Positions 47,040 through 59,454 of a DNA stretch of 64,000 bases are shown here, piece by piece (position 1 is the first letter of the stretch; every line of letters begins with the position of its first letter). The position numbers and the translations under genes are program-made. Source of the stretch: Diphasiastrum complanatum (Eukaryota > Streptophyta > Lycopodiopsida > Lycopodiales > Lycopodiaceae); assembly GCA_029204225.1 (NCBI GenBank), contig CM055098.1, positions 11,679,552-11,743,551 on the forward strand. The letters are read 5' to 3'. The notes under the pieces were generated by a model. It was given only the letters and a program-made list of their open reading frames with translations, searched no databases and was not told the origin of the DNA.

Positions 47040-47345
47040 TTACAGAGGGGATGTGGTGCATGTCTGCTCTAAATGCAAAAATTTTGATGAGGGTGTGATC
47101 CCATTGTTCTTTCATTGTTATGCTCTGCTCTGGAAGATAGTATCTGAACTACTTATTGCTCACTTTCATGCCAGGTTCAAGAGATTCAGTCACTTAGATT
47201 TACTGTTGAATGTTTGGAGATGCAAATGTCAATGACTATTGGCAATGTATTAGAATCATTACTTTATGGAACATTTGGTTACATAGAAATAGTAGAGAAT
47301 TTGGGAATGATGATTTTTGCATCTTCCCTCTACTCCTCTTTAAAG
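47040..47345 (+). pseudogene. LINE C-terminal zinc-binding relic
   Basis: HVCSKCKNFDEGVIPLFFHC fits the zf-RVT pattern C-x2-C...H-x-C at the end of plant LINE polyproteins. After a frameshift TLWNIWLHRNSREFGND matches the family's usual IWxxRNxRxF ending. The RT domain itself is absent. Confidence 0.6.
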
Positions 47346-48039
47346 AGGCTAATAAACTTGTGCTTCTTTAAGTTTTTTTGTTACTATGTATCTTGTAAAA
47401 AAATTTATAACCTATGGTCAGATTTCTTTGAGAGAATAAAAAAGTAATTGCATACTTTGCTTAGTGGATTTATATGCTCCTAAAGTATAGTACTTTGAAA
47501 TGGTTTCAGAGACAAGTACAAGAGCATAAGCCATTGATCTAATGCAAATCCATTTTTAGCAAGTTTTGGTGCTACAAACTAGTATTGAGAGGGCAAGCTA
47601 GAATCTTGATTTTAGTAAGGAGATTTGATCCCAAACTTGGTAGGGGTCCAAATCTGTACTGTCCACATGTGTGGGCACCTCTGAACCTGCATTTAGGATA
47701 AGCTACCAAAGATTGAGTGCCATTGATCCAAAGAAATTCAATTTGTGAGCTTTTGATGTAATTTTTGGTGGAAATTTTAGGATAAGCTTTTAAGATTGAG
47801 TGCCATTGATTAGATTTGACTTAGGGTCATGAGATCTAATTAATCTAGGCTGAAATCAGGTCCTCTAAACTTGTTTTATAGGTCTTGAGAGTACATCAAA
47901 AAGTGTGAGGGAGATTTAGTCATGTTATTGTAAAAAAATAGCCAAAATTGGCAAGATTTGATTATAAGTAGATTTCACATCATCTTATCTTCATTCTAGC
48001 TTTGTGAGGGAGTGCTAGAACTGAGATTATAAGTCCATT
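47346..48039. other. No gene recognised
   Basis: An AT-rich stretch containing a short direct repeat: ggataagct(a/t)...aagattgagtgccattgat occurs near 47698 and 47780. Confidence 0.4.
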
Positions 48040-48707
48040 TGTTGGATTAGAAATCTAATTTGAGTGAAACATATATAATGAATACCATCTGCATATTCAT
48101 TTGATGAGGTGAAAAATATAGCAAGCATCATAAGCTTATCAGAGATAGATGAAGTAGATGCTTTCGCGCATCGATTCTTTGTATTGTCAATAATAGGTTT
48201 ATTTCTTTTTTCAGATTGGATTACCTTTGTGAAGCACTTGATTTCGTCCGCTATCTTGTGCTCACCTACATTATTGACCTGTATATTTCGCTATACTTAA
48301 TCTGATTATCGCTCTATTTGTTCTGCATTCAGATTTGTGTCAATATTGCTATGCTTTTCTACATTCTGTCTGACTCTCTTACTACTTAATTTGGTAGTCT
48401 GTTCTTAGCGAATTATTATTAGTCTACCTATTCGCGACTAATATTTAGTCTTGCCTTTCACGACTAATTCACGACTGATTATCAATCGAGCTCAGTTTGG
48501 CTCTTTCTGATGTTTTGTTGCTTAATGTCTGGCTACATAATCAGATCGAACGTGATTTCTATCACTAACGTTTTGTTCGAGTCCGATAAGCGTAATCATG
48601 CTTAGGAAAAGAGTGAGATAGCTCATTCTGCTATGCATGAACACTTTCTGTTCGTCTTTGTTTCTTTCAGAGCTATTTTCGTTTCTCACACCCCTCTTTT
48701 TCCAACA
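48040..48707 (+). repeat. Copia 5' LTR
   Basis: TGTTGGATTAG to TTTTTCCAACA, with perfect 6-bp inverted ends TGTTGG/CCAACA, followed at once by the primer site. Confidence 0.7.
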
Positions 48708-48720
48708 TGGTATCAGAACC
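48708..48720 (+). promoter_or_regulatory. Copia primer binding site
   Basis: TGGTATCAGAACC directly abuts the LTR end; one base differs from TGGTATCAGAGCC. Confidence 0.8.
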
Positions 48721-48863
48721 ATTTTCCATAGCCTGATAAGCTTCTACAGTAACAAGACTCTACTAGCCGATAGAGTAATTGTCTTCTTGTTCTGTAATTC
48801 AGTACTAGATTTTCATACTCAAGTCACTGATGGTTATTCCTATCACCTAGACTAATCTTCTAC

Positions 48864-49690
48864 ATGGATTCCCAAGGGAAAGTCAGTCCTATCATGGACA
48901 AACTTGATGGAGCCAATTACCATCTATGGAAATTTAAAATGAAAACAGTGTGAATGGCTAAAAAATTGTATGATGTTGTTATAGGTGCAGAAGGAAAACC
49001 TGAAGCTGACGATGCAACAATCACCAGATGGAAGCTAAAGGATGGCAAAGCGTTCACTCTAATCATCCTCAACATTTCGGATACTCAGATCGGCCATGTA
49101 TTCAAACCCCAGACATCCAAAGTAGTCTAAGGCATCTTGAGCACACTATACGAAGTGCCAGATATAGCTTCCAAGCTACATCTCAGAAAGATATTTTACT
49201 CCCTCAAGATGGCAAATGGTGATTCCCTACAGAATCACATCAACTAATTCAAGAACCTGCTGAAGCAAATGGCCACTTTCGGATTTGTCATAGACGATCA
49301 AGACGTAGTGATGCAACTGCTTACAAGCTTGCCAAGCTCATACAACAGCTGGGTGATGTTCATCATGACACTGACTCTTTCAAGAGTCATTACAATGTTG
49401 TTGCAGGAAGACACGTGGAGGAACGAAGCCTCAAGTTCCTCAGCTGATTCTCACACTTGTACACCAACAAGAGCACGACTAAGCAAAAGAATAAAAAAGA
49501 CCCGAAGAAATCAAATCAAGACTAGAAACCAGCACAACACAAGGAATAGTCGAATCCGCAGACGAAGAAGAAGCTGTTCTGCAAATACTACAACCGAAAC
49601 AACCACAAAATTCAAGACTGCCGGATATTACAAGCTAAGAACAACAACAGTCGAATCAAGTGGCAAATGCAGTTACAGAAGTTTCACAGC
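48864..49690 (+). pseudogene. Copia gag relic
   Basis: ATG 48864 (MDSQGKVSP) starts LDGANYHLWKFKMKT, then a TGA, YDVVIGAEGKPEADDATITRWKLKD and, out of frame, NHIN. It resumes as VVMQLLTSLPSSYNSWVMFI (49308 on) and ends in a Lys/Arg/Thr-rich region with several frameshifts where the zinc knuckle should be. Confidence 0.8.
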
Positions 49691-50815
49691 CCATTCAAGA
49701 AGCGGATCATGATGCCTTCATGACCAGCCATCAAGGAGCATCCAATGACAGTTCTTGGTTTCTGGATTTTGGTGCCACTCAGCATATGACCAGCCTCATC
49801 GGTTGTTTCGAGTCCTATACACCATACAGTACCAACAAATATGTTCACCTTGGTGATAATAGCACACAAGCTATTAATGCTGAAGGTATTGTGAGATTGA
49901 GCTTTGCAAATGATCAATCAATCAAAGCTACTTTCTAAAGTCCAGTATGTATCCAATTTATCTACGAATCTGCTCTCTGTAAGCAAAATCACAGATCTAG
50001 GAAATAGAGTAGAATTCGAATGTGATCAGTGCAAAGTAGTTGATAAGACAGGCAAGATCCTAGCACTCGGAAAGAAGCATGGATACTTGTATAGATTAAG
50101 TCATTGTTTTTCTGACTCTAGTCAGACGCTCAGTACTTCTATTCATGCAAATAAAAGTTTACTTTGGCATTATAGACTTGGTCAGTTGAATCATGTTGTT
50201 GTGCAACAAATGTCTAGTCATTCTATTGTCCTTGATCTAGACTATCCTCGTGATAAAGTCGAGTTAGATGTCTGTCAAGATTGTCTAGTTGGTAAACAGA
50301 CTAGGAAACCATTTAGATCAAGCCATCAACATACTGCTAGAGGATTGTTAGACATTGTGCATTCAGACATTTGTGGCCCGATGAAAAATCCTTTGCTGAA
50401 GGATGCAAAATATTTTATAGCTTTTCTTGATGAATTTTCCAGAAGGACTATGGTGTACTTTATCAAGAAGAAATCAGAAGCTTTCAATTGCTTTGGAATC
50501 TTCAAGGAGCATGTAGAAAAAGAGACCGGAAGGACAATCAAGGCCTTAAGGTCTAACAATGGTGGAGAATACATCTCTATTGAGTTTAAGGAGTACTGCT
50601 AGAGCCAAGGCATTGAGTAACAATTCATTAATACTTAGAGTCCTCAGTCTAATGGCTTAGTCGAGAGGAACAACCGTACTTTGGTTGAATCAGCCAAATG
50701 TATGCTAGCGCATGCATCGTTGCCCAAGAGTTTCTAGGCCGAAGTTGTTTCCACTACAGTTTACGTCCAGAACAAATGTTCAACCAAGGCCTTCTCAGAC
50801 AAGACATCCCATGAG
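49691..50815 (+). pseudogene. Copia protease and integrase relic
   Basis: SSWFLDFGATQHMT is the protease active site, with DFG in place of the catalytic DSG. LHVPQLSxN-like sequence follows after a frameshift. From 49904: LLWHYRLGQLN and CQDCLVGKQTRKPF (zinc-binding pre-integrase), then VHSDICGP with the first catalytic Asp and LRSNNGGEY with Asn replacing the second. NGLVERNNRTL keeps the Glu. Stops occur at 50600-50640 and 50735. Confidence 0.82.
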
Positions 50816-52153
50816 GTGTGGACAGGCTCTAAGCCTTCTATGAAGAACCTAAGAGTGTTCGGATGCGTTGCTTATGCGCAGATCCCAAAAGATACGAGGA
50901 AAAAACTTGACTTCCAAAGCCTCAAGACCATCTTGATTGGATATACTTCATCTGATAATACATATAAGCTATATGATCTTGATACCAAGCAAGTCTTGTA
51001 CAGTTGGGATACAATCTTTATCGAGGATCAGTTCGTCAACATCAAAGGCAAGGATATTGTTCTAGGAGAACTTTCATCACCTGCCATTGACATGACAATC
51101 AGAGCTTCTGGCTCAAGCGTGTCCATTGCCGACCCGCTTTTTGATAGCGAATCAGACGAAGACGTTGCTACCACCCAGCAACAAGTCCTAGGAGTGGTTC
51201 ATCAGTTGAATCCTCCCAGAAGATCAAGCCAAGTGTGCACACAGCCCACAAGGTATACTCTTGAGTCTGCATGTCTCTTGATACAGAAACCAACAATAGT
51301 CGAAGAGGCACTCAGCCAACTAGACTCTGATCTCTGGAGAGAAGCTATGGGTAGAGAGTATTCCTCTCTGATCAAGAACCATACGTGGTCACTAATCAAA
51401 GCTCCTATTAGCTGGAATATCATTGATTGCAAATGGATCTTCAAGATCAAGTATAATGCCAATGGAGCAATTGATCGAAGGAAGGCAAGAATGGTAGCAC
51501 GAGAATTCACTTTTTTCCCCAACGTCGACTACAGTGAGACTTTCAGTCCAGTAGTCAAGCATTCGTCGATCCGAGCCCTCCTGTCATATGTTGCAATTGC
51601 TGACCTCAAAGTGCATCAACTTGATGTGCAAATAGCTTATCTGAATGGAGTTATACAAGAAGACATCTACATGATCCAACCCGAAGGATACGTTCTGGAA
51701 GGTATGCAGAATTATGTCTGTAAACTCCATAAAGCACTCTACGGCTTGAAACAATCTGCCAGAGCTTGGTTTCAGAGGATCAACACATTCCTCATCGAAC
51801 AAGGTTTCCAACCAAGCACTGCTGATTGCAACGTTTGTTCAGTGCAACAATCCTTCATTATCATCACCTTATACGAAGATGATATGTTGTTTTTCAGCAA
51901 CAATACCAATTTGGTCAAGGATTCTAAGGAGATGTTGTTTTCTGAGTTCGACATGATTGATCTAGGCGAAGCTCACTTCCGTCCGGGCATTCAGATCCAT
52001 AGACACAGAGCAAAACGACTGATCTATATCACTCAACAAAGTTATCTTCACTGTGTTCTTGATATATACAATCTAATGAACTGTAAGTTAGCTCACTCAC
52101 CAATGGATCCAGGCCTGCGTTTGTCCAAGGACCAATGTCCTAAGACCAAGTAG
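50816..52153 (+). pseudogene. Copia integrase C-terminus and reverse transcriptase, long open frame
   Basis: 445 codons without a stop but with no ATG at the beginning, so it is a surviving piece of a polyprotein. It starts with KNLRVFGCVAYAQIP and ILIGYTSSDNTYKLYD (integrase C-terminus). RT follows with CKWIFKIKYNANGAIDRRKARMVAREF, HQLDVQIAYLNGVIQEDIYMIQPEGY and KLHKALYGLKQSARAWF. The catalytic motif is YEDDMLFF where copia has YVDD; both Asp remain. It ends near LAHSPMDPGLRLSKDQCPKT, then TAG at 52151, a stop shared with the duplicate at 55798. Confidence 0.87.
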
Positions 52154-52862
52154 GAAGAGGAGCAGATGAGAGAGTATCTTTATCGATTGATACTTGGATC
52201 TCTCATGTACGCAATGGTCTATACAAGACCCGATCTCTATTTTGTCGTAAGCTCATTCAGCCAATATATGGCTAATCCTGACATTGCCCATTAGAAGGCT
52301 CTCATAAGAGTCATGAGGCATATTTGAGCTACCATGGACCAGTGCATCTGCTATGGAGAAGTCAGCAACGACAATCTTCATCAGCTCAGTGAATATACTG
52401 ATGCGAGCGAGGAGGAGACGTAGAGAATCATAAGTCCACATCTGGATTTACATTCTTCTTCAACGACGGTCCTATCTCATGGAACAGTCGTAAGCAAACC
52501 TCTATCGCTCTTTCTTCTACAGAAGCAGAATACATTGCTGCTTCTCAATCTATTATATAAGCGTTTTGGTTGAGAAATTTACTGTCAGACATTAATTTGT
52601 ATCAGTACACAATTATATTTTGTGATAATTAGAGTCTTATTGCCTTATCGGCCAACCCTAGATTTCACTCTAGGAGTAAGCACATTGAAATCAGATATCA
52701 CTACATCAGGGGCAAGGTTCTCAACAAGGAGGTGAGCTTACAGTATGTAGGACATGGTTGCAGATGTATTCACAAAGGCATTAAGTGTTAATGCACACAA
52801 CAAGTTTTGTGCATTGCTTAGTCTGAAGATCAAGGCATTCACGGATCTAGATTTAGGGTGGG
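52154..52862 (+). pseudogene. Copia RNase H relic and polypurine tract
   Basis: GSLMYAMVYTRPDLYFVVSSFSQYMANPDIAH (52196 on), then stops and frameshifts through SEYTDAS, SWNSR-like and LSSTEAEYIAA segments. The end is MVADVFTKALSVNAHNKF and a purine-rich tract (tttagggtggg) before TGTTGG at 52863. Its first 540 bp are duplicated at 55719-56257. Confidence 0.8.
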
Positions 52863-53003
52863 TGTTGGATTTATGTCCTCTACTCTCCTAAATCCTATGT
52901 TAATCTACCTCCATTCATGCTGTTGTATTTTATGTTGTCGCACAGTCTGCATATTTATATGTTAAATAAGACCGATGAATAAAACGCGACTATATGCATA
53001 AAT

Positions 53004-53122
53004 CACAGGCAAAAAAGGCAAAAAATGCAACATTGTATTTTTACATGTGATTTGCCACAGACGAAAAAGACAAAAAATGCGACACTGTGTTTGTACACGC
53101 GATTTGTGACAGGCAAAAAAGA
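53004..53122. repeat. 52-bp tandem repeat, 2.3 units
   Basis: Units start at 53004, 53056 and 53108, exactly 52 bp apart: cacaggcaaaaaaggcaaaa, then aatgcaacattgtatttt and acatgtgatttg. Units differ by substitutions only. A related unit lies at 32808. Confidence 0.8.
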
Positions 53123-53724
53123 CGACACTATCCTACAAATGCAACATGTGCCCTTATAGAAAAGTGAAGGCACCCTGTAAATCATATCTTAAGGCATTTG
53201 TCAGAGTGTCGCATTTTTCGCATCTTCACCAACGTTCATTTCAGCGAAGGCTGATGTTGCGGCCTTCTCACGCTCATCCCATGCAACCACCTCGGGTAGT
53301 ACTGAGTGGTTCAACTTGCGCGTTCTTTTCTCGAGTCTGGGTGATGTGGCTTTTGGATCGTGCTAGACAATAAACAATATTTCTACCTTGACTGGGAATG
53401 AACTTATGACAACTCAACTTCAGCTAGGAATTCATCCACAGTGATGTACCTTCTTGTTTGAGGTTGGTATAATATTTGTCCTTCGGTTGATGATTTCTTG
53501 AGATAGGTGTCAAGTCTAGAAATTTTTCCCTTTCCAACCCGGTCCTAGTTAATGGTGTGTATCCTAGGATCCCTTTCTAAGTGAATACTGATATTGCTCG
53601 TTTGCGGTATGGAGTAATGCTATGATCAATAGATGGTGCACATGCTCGAATTTCTTATATGAGTATTTTTTTTTTCTATTCCCCACATTTAAACAATACA
53701 TTACATGATACTCCCCATTCTTGT
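53123..53724. other. No gene recognised
   Basis: Non-coding. TTCGC and GCGAAGG motifs around 53210-53260 resemble those at 34080-34330, suggesting shared LTR-derived sequence. Confidence 0.4.
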
Positions 53725-55435
53725 TGTAATGTCCCGACCCAGCCTTATTTTAATAGTCGTTTAATGTTTATGTCTATCATTGGTCAGAATGCCTTTCGTA
53801 GTATTGGGGGGAAGGGGGATTTGGAACTCATGGTGTAATCCTCACAGTCTTGTTAGTTGTAATTTCGTGTATGGCTTGAATCATAGCCTATGTCACATTA
53901 CTACATGGGGGAGCCGACATAAAAGATTTTGATAGTTGTTCTCAAAGTAGGCCCCAAAAAGTGAGATTTTTAGTAACATGTGATTCCAAATATATTTTTC
54001 TCACTTGTTTTGGCCTTATGAGTAATGTGTGCTAGGCCCAACATATCATGGTCAGAATAACAAGTTTGGTATGATTTCTAGTTCATTCCATATAAATCTC
54101 GTCAACGGTGAATCTTCGTACTGTTAATGACAAATTCGGTATATGATTTAAGCAATATTCAAACCATTAACATTGAACTTTTTGGATATTTGCGGTTTTG
54201 TAGTTTTCTACCGTCCTTTCCATTCTCACGGGATCGACGCACTTTGGGTGTTAGGCGTTCGAGTGTTTGCCTCCCAAGGCCCATATGTTTCAGTGGGTGA
54301 CCTGGGCGGGGTGTTCTAGATGCGGAATTTTCACTGTAACACTGAGTGCTTTCCTAGCCCGAGATGTGTGTTTCACCCTCACCAGGTATTAAAACCGCCT
54401 CCGTGTTTCAAGAGGGTCAGTTAATTCTTCATTTCATAACAACATGACACAACATTTCTGAAAAAAAAAACTTCTTACACAAATAGACAACTTCAACACA
54501 ATCAGCTCAATTTTCATAACAGCTTATCGACATGATACACAATCAAACCAACAAGTGATCGAAATTGCTATGGCATAACTTCACTCAAATTATCTCGTCA
54601 AGCATAATCCTATGTCAAGTGGTATTATTGACTCTATACCATGTTTCATAATTTAGATCTTAGAGTCCAATTTAAAAAGTAGATACATTTAGCAGCATGT
54701 AGTTTATCGATAACATAGGATGCAGTTAAATTCATACGACAAACATCATTCTCCTCACCAGAATAATAATTTGATTAGTTCAACGTTAGCCATCCCAACA
54801 GGGTACATTCAAGCTCAAACAAGAACTTGATTCAACTGCATCAACTTACTTATAGGAAACTCGTCACATAACCACATGAAATCTATACATTCTGTGAATT
54901 ATTCCCTTTGAATTAGTCTGATCACAGTTTCACCTATCACTACACTTACTGAGTACATATGTTATGGCCATATTCGGTTAAGGACCTAGAATAGTCCTAA
55001 TATGGTAGACCAGTTCTCCAGTATTCGAGATTATTGGTCACACCGTGATTTAATTCCATGTCAAGGCCAGTTTATGACTAATAACCTTGAGAGGACCCAG
55101 ACACTCTAATTGAGACATATGGAGCATTGCATGTCTGTGTGACAGATATAGGCAGGAGGACTACATGAAGAGATGTAATCTATCTATAGTTGACCTGCAT
55201 GGAGGTTGCATGGTTTCATGCACAGGACTCTACTCTCTATATAATGAGGTGGGGATTCTCGTCAACATATTGGGTTTAGGTCACCAGTTTCTCTCTTCTC
55301 CTCTTGCTTCACATGGCATGGCTTGGGGGCTAGATCCAGGTTTGATCTAGGATTGGTTGGGCGGTTTGGCTCCATAGTCTCTCTTATTGTGTTCTCCTAT
55401 CCTCATCTTAGGAGTTATCCCTTAGGGTCTTTACA
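53725..55435 (+). mobile_element. Possible gypsy LTR, about 1.7 kb
   Basis: Begins TGTAATGTCCCGACCC, a start common in plant gypsy LTRs, and can be closed at ...AGGGTCTTTACA (55435), directly followed by TTGGTGTCAAAAC, a diverged version of the TGGTATCAGAGC primer site. No partner LTR or target duplication was found, and only about 100 bp of possible internal leader follow before copia sequence. Confidence 0.4.
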
Positions 55436-55718
55436 TTGGTGTCAAAACACGGCTAAGATGCGGTCTTGGATAGGATTGAGACAAGTCTACATCGGATTGA
55501 CAGTTAGGAGCACTTGGCATGTAGCTGAGTAACGTATCCGTCTCTCCCCATTGACAAGCTGGGAATACACATTGTAATCTGAGAATCATTTCTGCTTGGA
55601 AATCGTTCTAACAAGAAGACCAAACCGTAAAGAACTGTAACCAATGGAAGTAACAAAAAGAAGAACGAACGAAAAAGAATCATGTTCACAGATTCAGCTG
55701 AAATCTGTGAACAACAAT

Positions 55719-56257
55719 CTAATGAATTATAAGTTAGATCACTCACCGATGGATCCAGGCATGCGTTTCTCAAAGGACCAATGTCCCCAGACCAAGTAGG
55801 AAGAGGAGCAGATGAGAGAGTATCCTTATCGATCGATACTTGGATCTCTCATGTACGCAATGGTCTGTACAAGACCTGACATCTTTTTTGCAATAAGCTC
55901 ACTCAACCAATATATGGCTAATCCTAACATCACCCATTGGAAGGCTTTCATAAGAGTCATGAGGTATATTCGAGCTACCATGGACCAGTGCATCTGCTAT
56001 AGAGAAGTCAGCAATGACAATCTTCATCAGCTCAGTGAATATTTTGATGCAAGCTGAGGAGGAGATGTAGACAATTGTAAGTCCACATCTGGATTTACAT
56101 TCTTCTTCAACGGTGGTCCTATCTCATGGAACAATCGTAAGCAAACCTCTATCGCTCTTTCATCTACAAAAGTTGAATACATAGCTGCTTCTCAATCTAT
56201 TAAAGAAGCGTTTTGGTTGAGATATTTACTGTATGACATTAGTTTGTATCAGAGTTA
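55719..56257 (+). pseudogene. Second copy of copia RNase H fragment
   Basis: Collinear with 52067-52606: HSPMDPG-type peptide, the same TAG after CPQTK (55798), EEEQMREYPYRSILGSLMYAMVCTRPDIFFAIS, QLSEYFDAS and LSSTKVEYIAAS. Some stops present in the 52-kb copy are absent here. It ends abruptly at 56257, within ttgtatcag, where a different copia family begins. Confidence 0.82.
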
Positions 56258-57660
56258 AAGGATTTAAACAAGGTAGATTGTTTAAATTAGATGCTGATGT
56301 GGCTATGGAGAGTGTGAACTTGGCAAAGGAGGAGATCACCCAAGTAGAGCTATGGCACAAAAGGTCGGTCCACACCAACTTCAAGGCAATGGAATCAATG
56401 TGTGCAAAGGAGCTTGCACTCGGCCTCCCCAAGACATTGTCAAGGTGTGGTAAGCTATGTGAGGCTTGTAGCCTCTCAAAGGCTCATAAATTTTATGTTT
56501 GAAGATCTACCACAAGATCAAACACTCCTCTTAAAGTCATACATTCGGATGTGCATAACTTCTCACATGAATCAAATGGTGGTGCAAAGTATTATGTATA
56601 ATTTATAGATGATCATTCAAGCTATGCTTAGATCTATCTTTTGTCTTCAAAAAGTTTAGTGTTTTGATTCATTTGTAAAGTCCAAAACTCTAGCTGAAAA
56701 TCAACTTGATACCAAGATTAAGGTATTAAGATGTGATAATGGAGGAGAGTATTTCTTCAACAAAATGATAAAGTTTTGTAATGTTAATGGCATTAAGAGG
56801 GAATTAACTTTTCCTTATACCCCCTCAATAAAATGGAGTGGTTGAGAGGAAAAATAGATGTCTATGTGAGGGTGCTAAGGTCTTAAGGCTAGAAGCTTTT
56901 CTACTAGAACCGTTTTGGGGTGAGGCAATTACTTGTGCTAATGTGCAATAGATTTCCCAACAATGCCATTGGAGGAATCACACCATATGAAGCCCTATAT
57001 GGTGAGAGGCCGAACCTCAAAGATCTAAAAATCTTTGGACCTACATGCTATGTTCACCAATACTTGGATACAAGGAAGAAGGATGATGCCACTTCTAGCC
57101 AAGGTATATTTGTGGGATATTGTGAAAATAGCAAAGGATATAGAGTCTTCAATCCCATCACTAGAAAGATCATAGTGAGTACAAGAAGATCCACTCGAGA
57201 AAGGGCCGAGCAATCAATGATCACATACATTGGCAAGGTGATCAAAGGGAAGGCACTCACTCTCTCACTTCCTATACGTTTTTTACTTCAATTCTTGATG
57301 AACCAACTTGCTATGAAGATGCTTGTAAATCAAGAAGTTGGAAGGATGCTATGCTCTCATGGACAATCATGCTTGGGAACTTGTTGATCTTCCTCAAAGA
57401 AACCACTTGATTTCAAGTGGGTGTATAGATTGAAGTATAACCATGATGGATCAATGAATAAGTATAAAGCAAGACTTGTAGCAAAAGGTTTTTTGCAAAC
57501 TAAGGGCATTGATTATGATGAAACTTTTGCTCCTGTGGCTAAGCTAGTTACAATAATATTGATAATTAGTCTTGCTACTGCTTTCAATTGAAATATATTT
57601 CAACTTGATGCTACAAATGCCTTCCTTAATGGCTACTTGGAGGAGGAAATCTACATGAGT
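56258..57660 (+). pseudogene. Copia integrase-RT relic, a different family
   Basis: VKGFKQGRLFKLDADV and ELWHKRSVHTNFKAMESM are GAG-pre-integrase, with CEACSLSKAHK as the zinc cysteines. IHSDVHNFS and DNGGEY-like integrase core remnants follow through many stops (56510-56900). TPYEALYGERPNLKDLKIFG and GIFVGYCENSKGYRVFNP are the integrase C-terminus. FKWVYRLKYNHDGSMNKYKARLVAKGF and FQLDATNAFLNGYLEEEIYM open the RT, which is cut at about 57660. Confidence 0.82.
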
Positions 57661-58296
57661 GTTTACGGATTCTCCTCAGCCTCAGATGCTCTACCATGCA
57701 GCCTAGCTTCTGAGCCTAAGAAGGATACCAACTTCATTTTTCTTTTCAGACACACATAGATCTGACGGGTCTAAACCTGCACACAGATTCAGATTTGCAT
57801 ATCTACGGGCACAAACGTTGTAGTATAATCATCCAGCCTGTCAGAGGATGATTGCAGGGTCTCGACACTTTGTTGTTTATGAATAAGCACTTGCAAATGG
57901 AACAATTACCTCCGTTACGAAGCAAGCCATGGTGAACAAAGTCAGATTTGCAATGCAACACAGTTGCTCCGTTTTCAAGATCCTAAGGTTGTAACCAAAT
58001 CTAAGGAAGCTAATCTACTTGCAAAACCAGAACTACTCTAAATATGATTGAAAAGCATAGACAAGAAACAAGAAACAAAACTAAGTAGCATTTTAGAAGT
58101 CCAAAAATCAAGAAACCAACCAGTCTTTTGATTCTTGGACATCCCAAGAACATCAAGAAGTAGAATGTTAGAGGATATACAAGATTTATGTCACATTTCT
58201 AGCCTATTTAGTTTACTAGAATGTTGATTCCTACATTAATTCACAACAAAAAATGAAAACTAATCCACTCTAAATCCACAACCACATACAATATGA
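57661..58296. other. No gene recognised
   Basis: Between the cut copia RT and the gypsy pol relic. No motif on either strand; possibly the gypsy element's decayed gag or an insertion. Confidence 0.4.
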
Positions 58297-59085
58297 ATGG
58301 AAGGGCATGATTATAAGCAACTGAAAGGCCTTTCTGTGCCCAAAAAGAAGAAAAAAGTTTCTCTGCCGGATGCTAGTGTTTTGTCTATCGATTTAGGTGA
58401 TCTCGGTGCACTCGCGATTGATATTACCATTGCGGGATGCCTGATCAAAAAAGTGCCAATTTACTCTGGTTCCAATGTAAATATAATAACAGAAGACACA
58501 ACTCATGCTCTGGGGCTGACTGACATTCAACCGACACATCGAAACATCAAGTTAGCTGATTCGACACGATGAAAGCCTGTTGGATAACTGAAGGATGTCA
58601 CTGTCTACATTTAAGCCAAGCCATTCACAATGAATTTCATTGTTATCAAACCACTCGGTTTGTCATCCTATTCTGTGCTGATTGGACGACCTTGGCTTTA
58701 TCAATCAAATGTAAGTGTACATTGGAAATCCAGAGAGCTGAGATTTCAGACTGGTGAGACCAATAACTGAGGTAAGCTAGCAAAACAAATCATAACCTGG
58801 AGTCGTGACAATTATGAAGGTGAAACTCCTTTGTCCGACACCAGCTTTACACCAGAAGAATCTTCGTATGTCTTGAATATTTTTCCCAATGGATCTGATA
58901 TTGAAGTGCAGTACTTTGAATGTTATGAGAATGCTGATGATGAAGAATTCTTCGATGCTTGCGACGCTGAAGCAGATGTTTCGTACGAAGAGATTAATGT
59001 TGCAGACACGAACTCGAAAGAGTCTAACGATTCGAGTGATGAATCTGAACATGAATTTGGTAACAAGAACTAGGTTGACGACAAG
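58297..59085 (+). pseudogene. Ty3/gypsy protease relic and acidic spacer
   Basis: A Lys-rich lead (PKKKKKVSLPD), then the retropepsin region: VPIYSGSNVNIITED matches the gypsy pattern VDSGSNVN, but the catalytic Asp is Tyr. After a stop, SYSVLIGRPWLY (in a second frame) is the conserved ending of the protease fold. The following frame 58831-59073 encodes a very acidic spacer (NADDEEFFDACDAEADVSYE). Confidence 0.7.
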
Positions 59086-59400
59086 AAAACATCTATGGAG
59101 TCAACCATGCATGAAATTCATGGCCATACCAAGGCCAGTATGATAGAAGGTATCATTTTACTAGATTCTACTGAACTAATTGAACTTGCACCTGGCAGAT
59201 TTGTGCATGTTTTGAAGTCACTTGGAGAATCAGAGTTAGTAGAATTCACTGAACTATTAAAGGAATATCAAGACGTTTTTGCCTGGTCGCTCGACGATTT
59301 GAAGGGTATACCTACAGAATTTGGAGAGCACCAAATTGATCTTAAGGAAGATGTTGTACCTATTTGACAGAAACAGTATCGTCTCATTTCAAAATCATGC
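59086..59400 (+). pseudogene. Gypsy pre-RT segment, RT lost
   Basis: VEFTELLKEYQDVFAWSLDDLKGIP and HQIDLKEDVVPI, then a stop and QKQYRL, match the conserved lead-in to gypsy RT (FxWSYEDMPGL...H.I.L...RQ..RR). The RT fingers, palm and FxDD are absent: within about 70 bp the sequence has moved to RNase H. Confidence 0.72.
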
Positions 59401-59454
59401 TTCTATTGCTGTCTCTCTTACACATCTATTGAAGAAACAAGTAGAATACTTGTG

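Larger units (their letters stand above)
48040..52870 (+). mobile_element. Ty1/copia element with 668-bp 5' LTR
   Basis: 5' LTR, primer site, gag, protease, integrase, RT, RNase H, polypurine tract and 3' LTR start all occur in copia order on the plus strand. The 3' side becomes TGTTGGATTTATG at 52863 and then diverges from the 5' LTR, so the 3' LTR is truncated or replaced. Confidence 0.85.

Noticed and set aside
48040-52870. Full-length copia with two LTRs
   Set aside because: The sequence after 52863 starts TGTTGG like the 5' LTR but does not align with it further, and no CCAACA end or target duplication was found.
53004-53122. CRISPR-like array
   Set aside because: The 52-bp units are contiguous tandem repeats without unique spacers, in a plant nuclear context.
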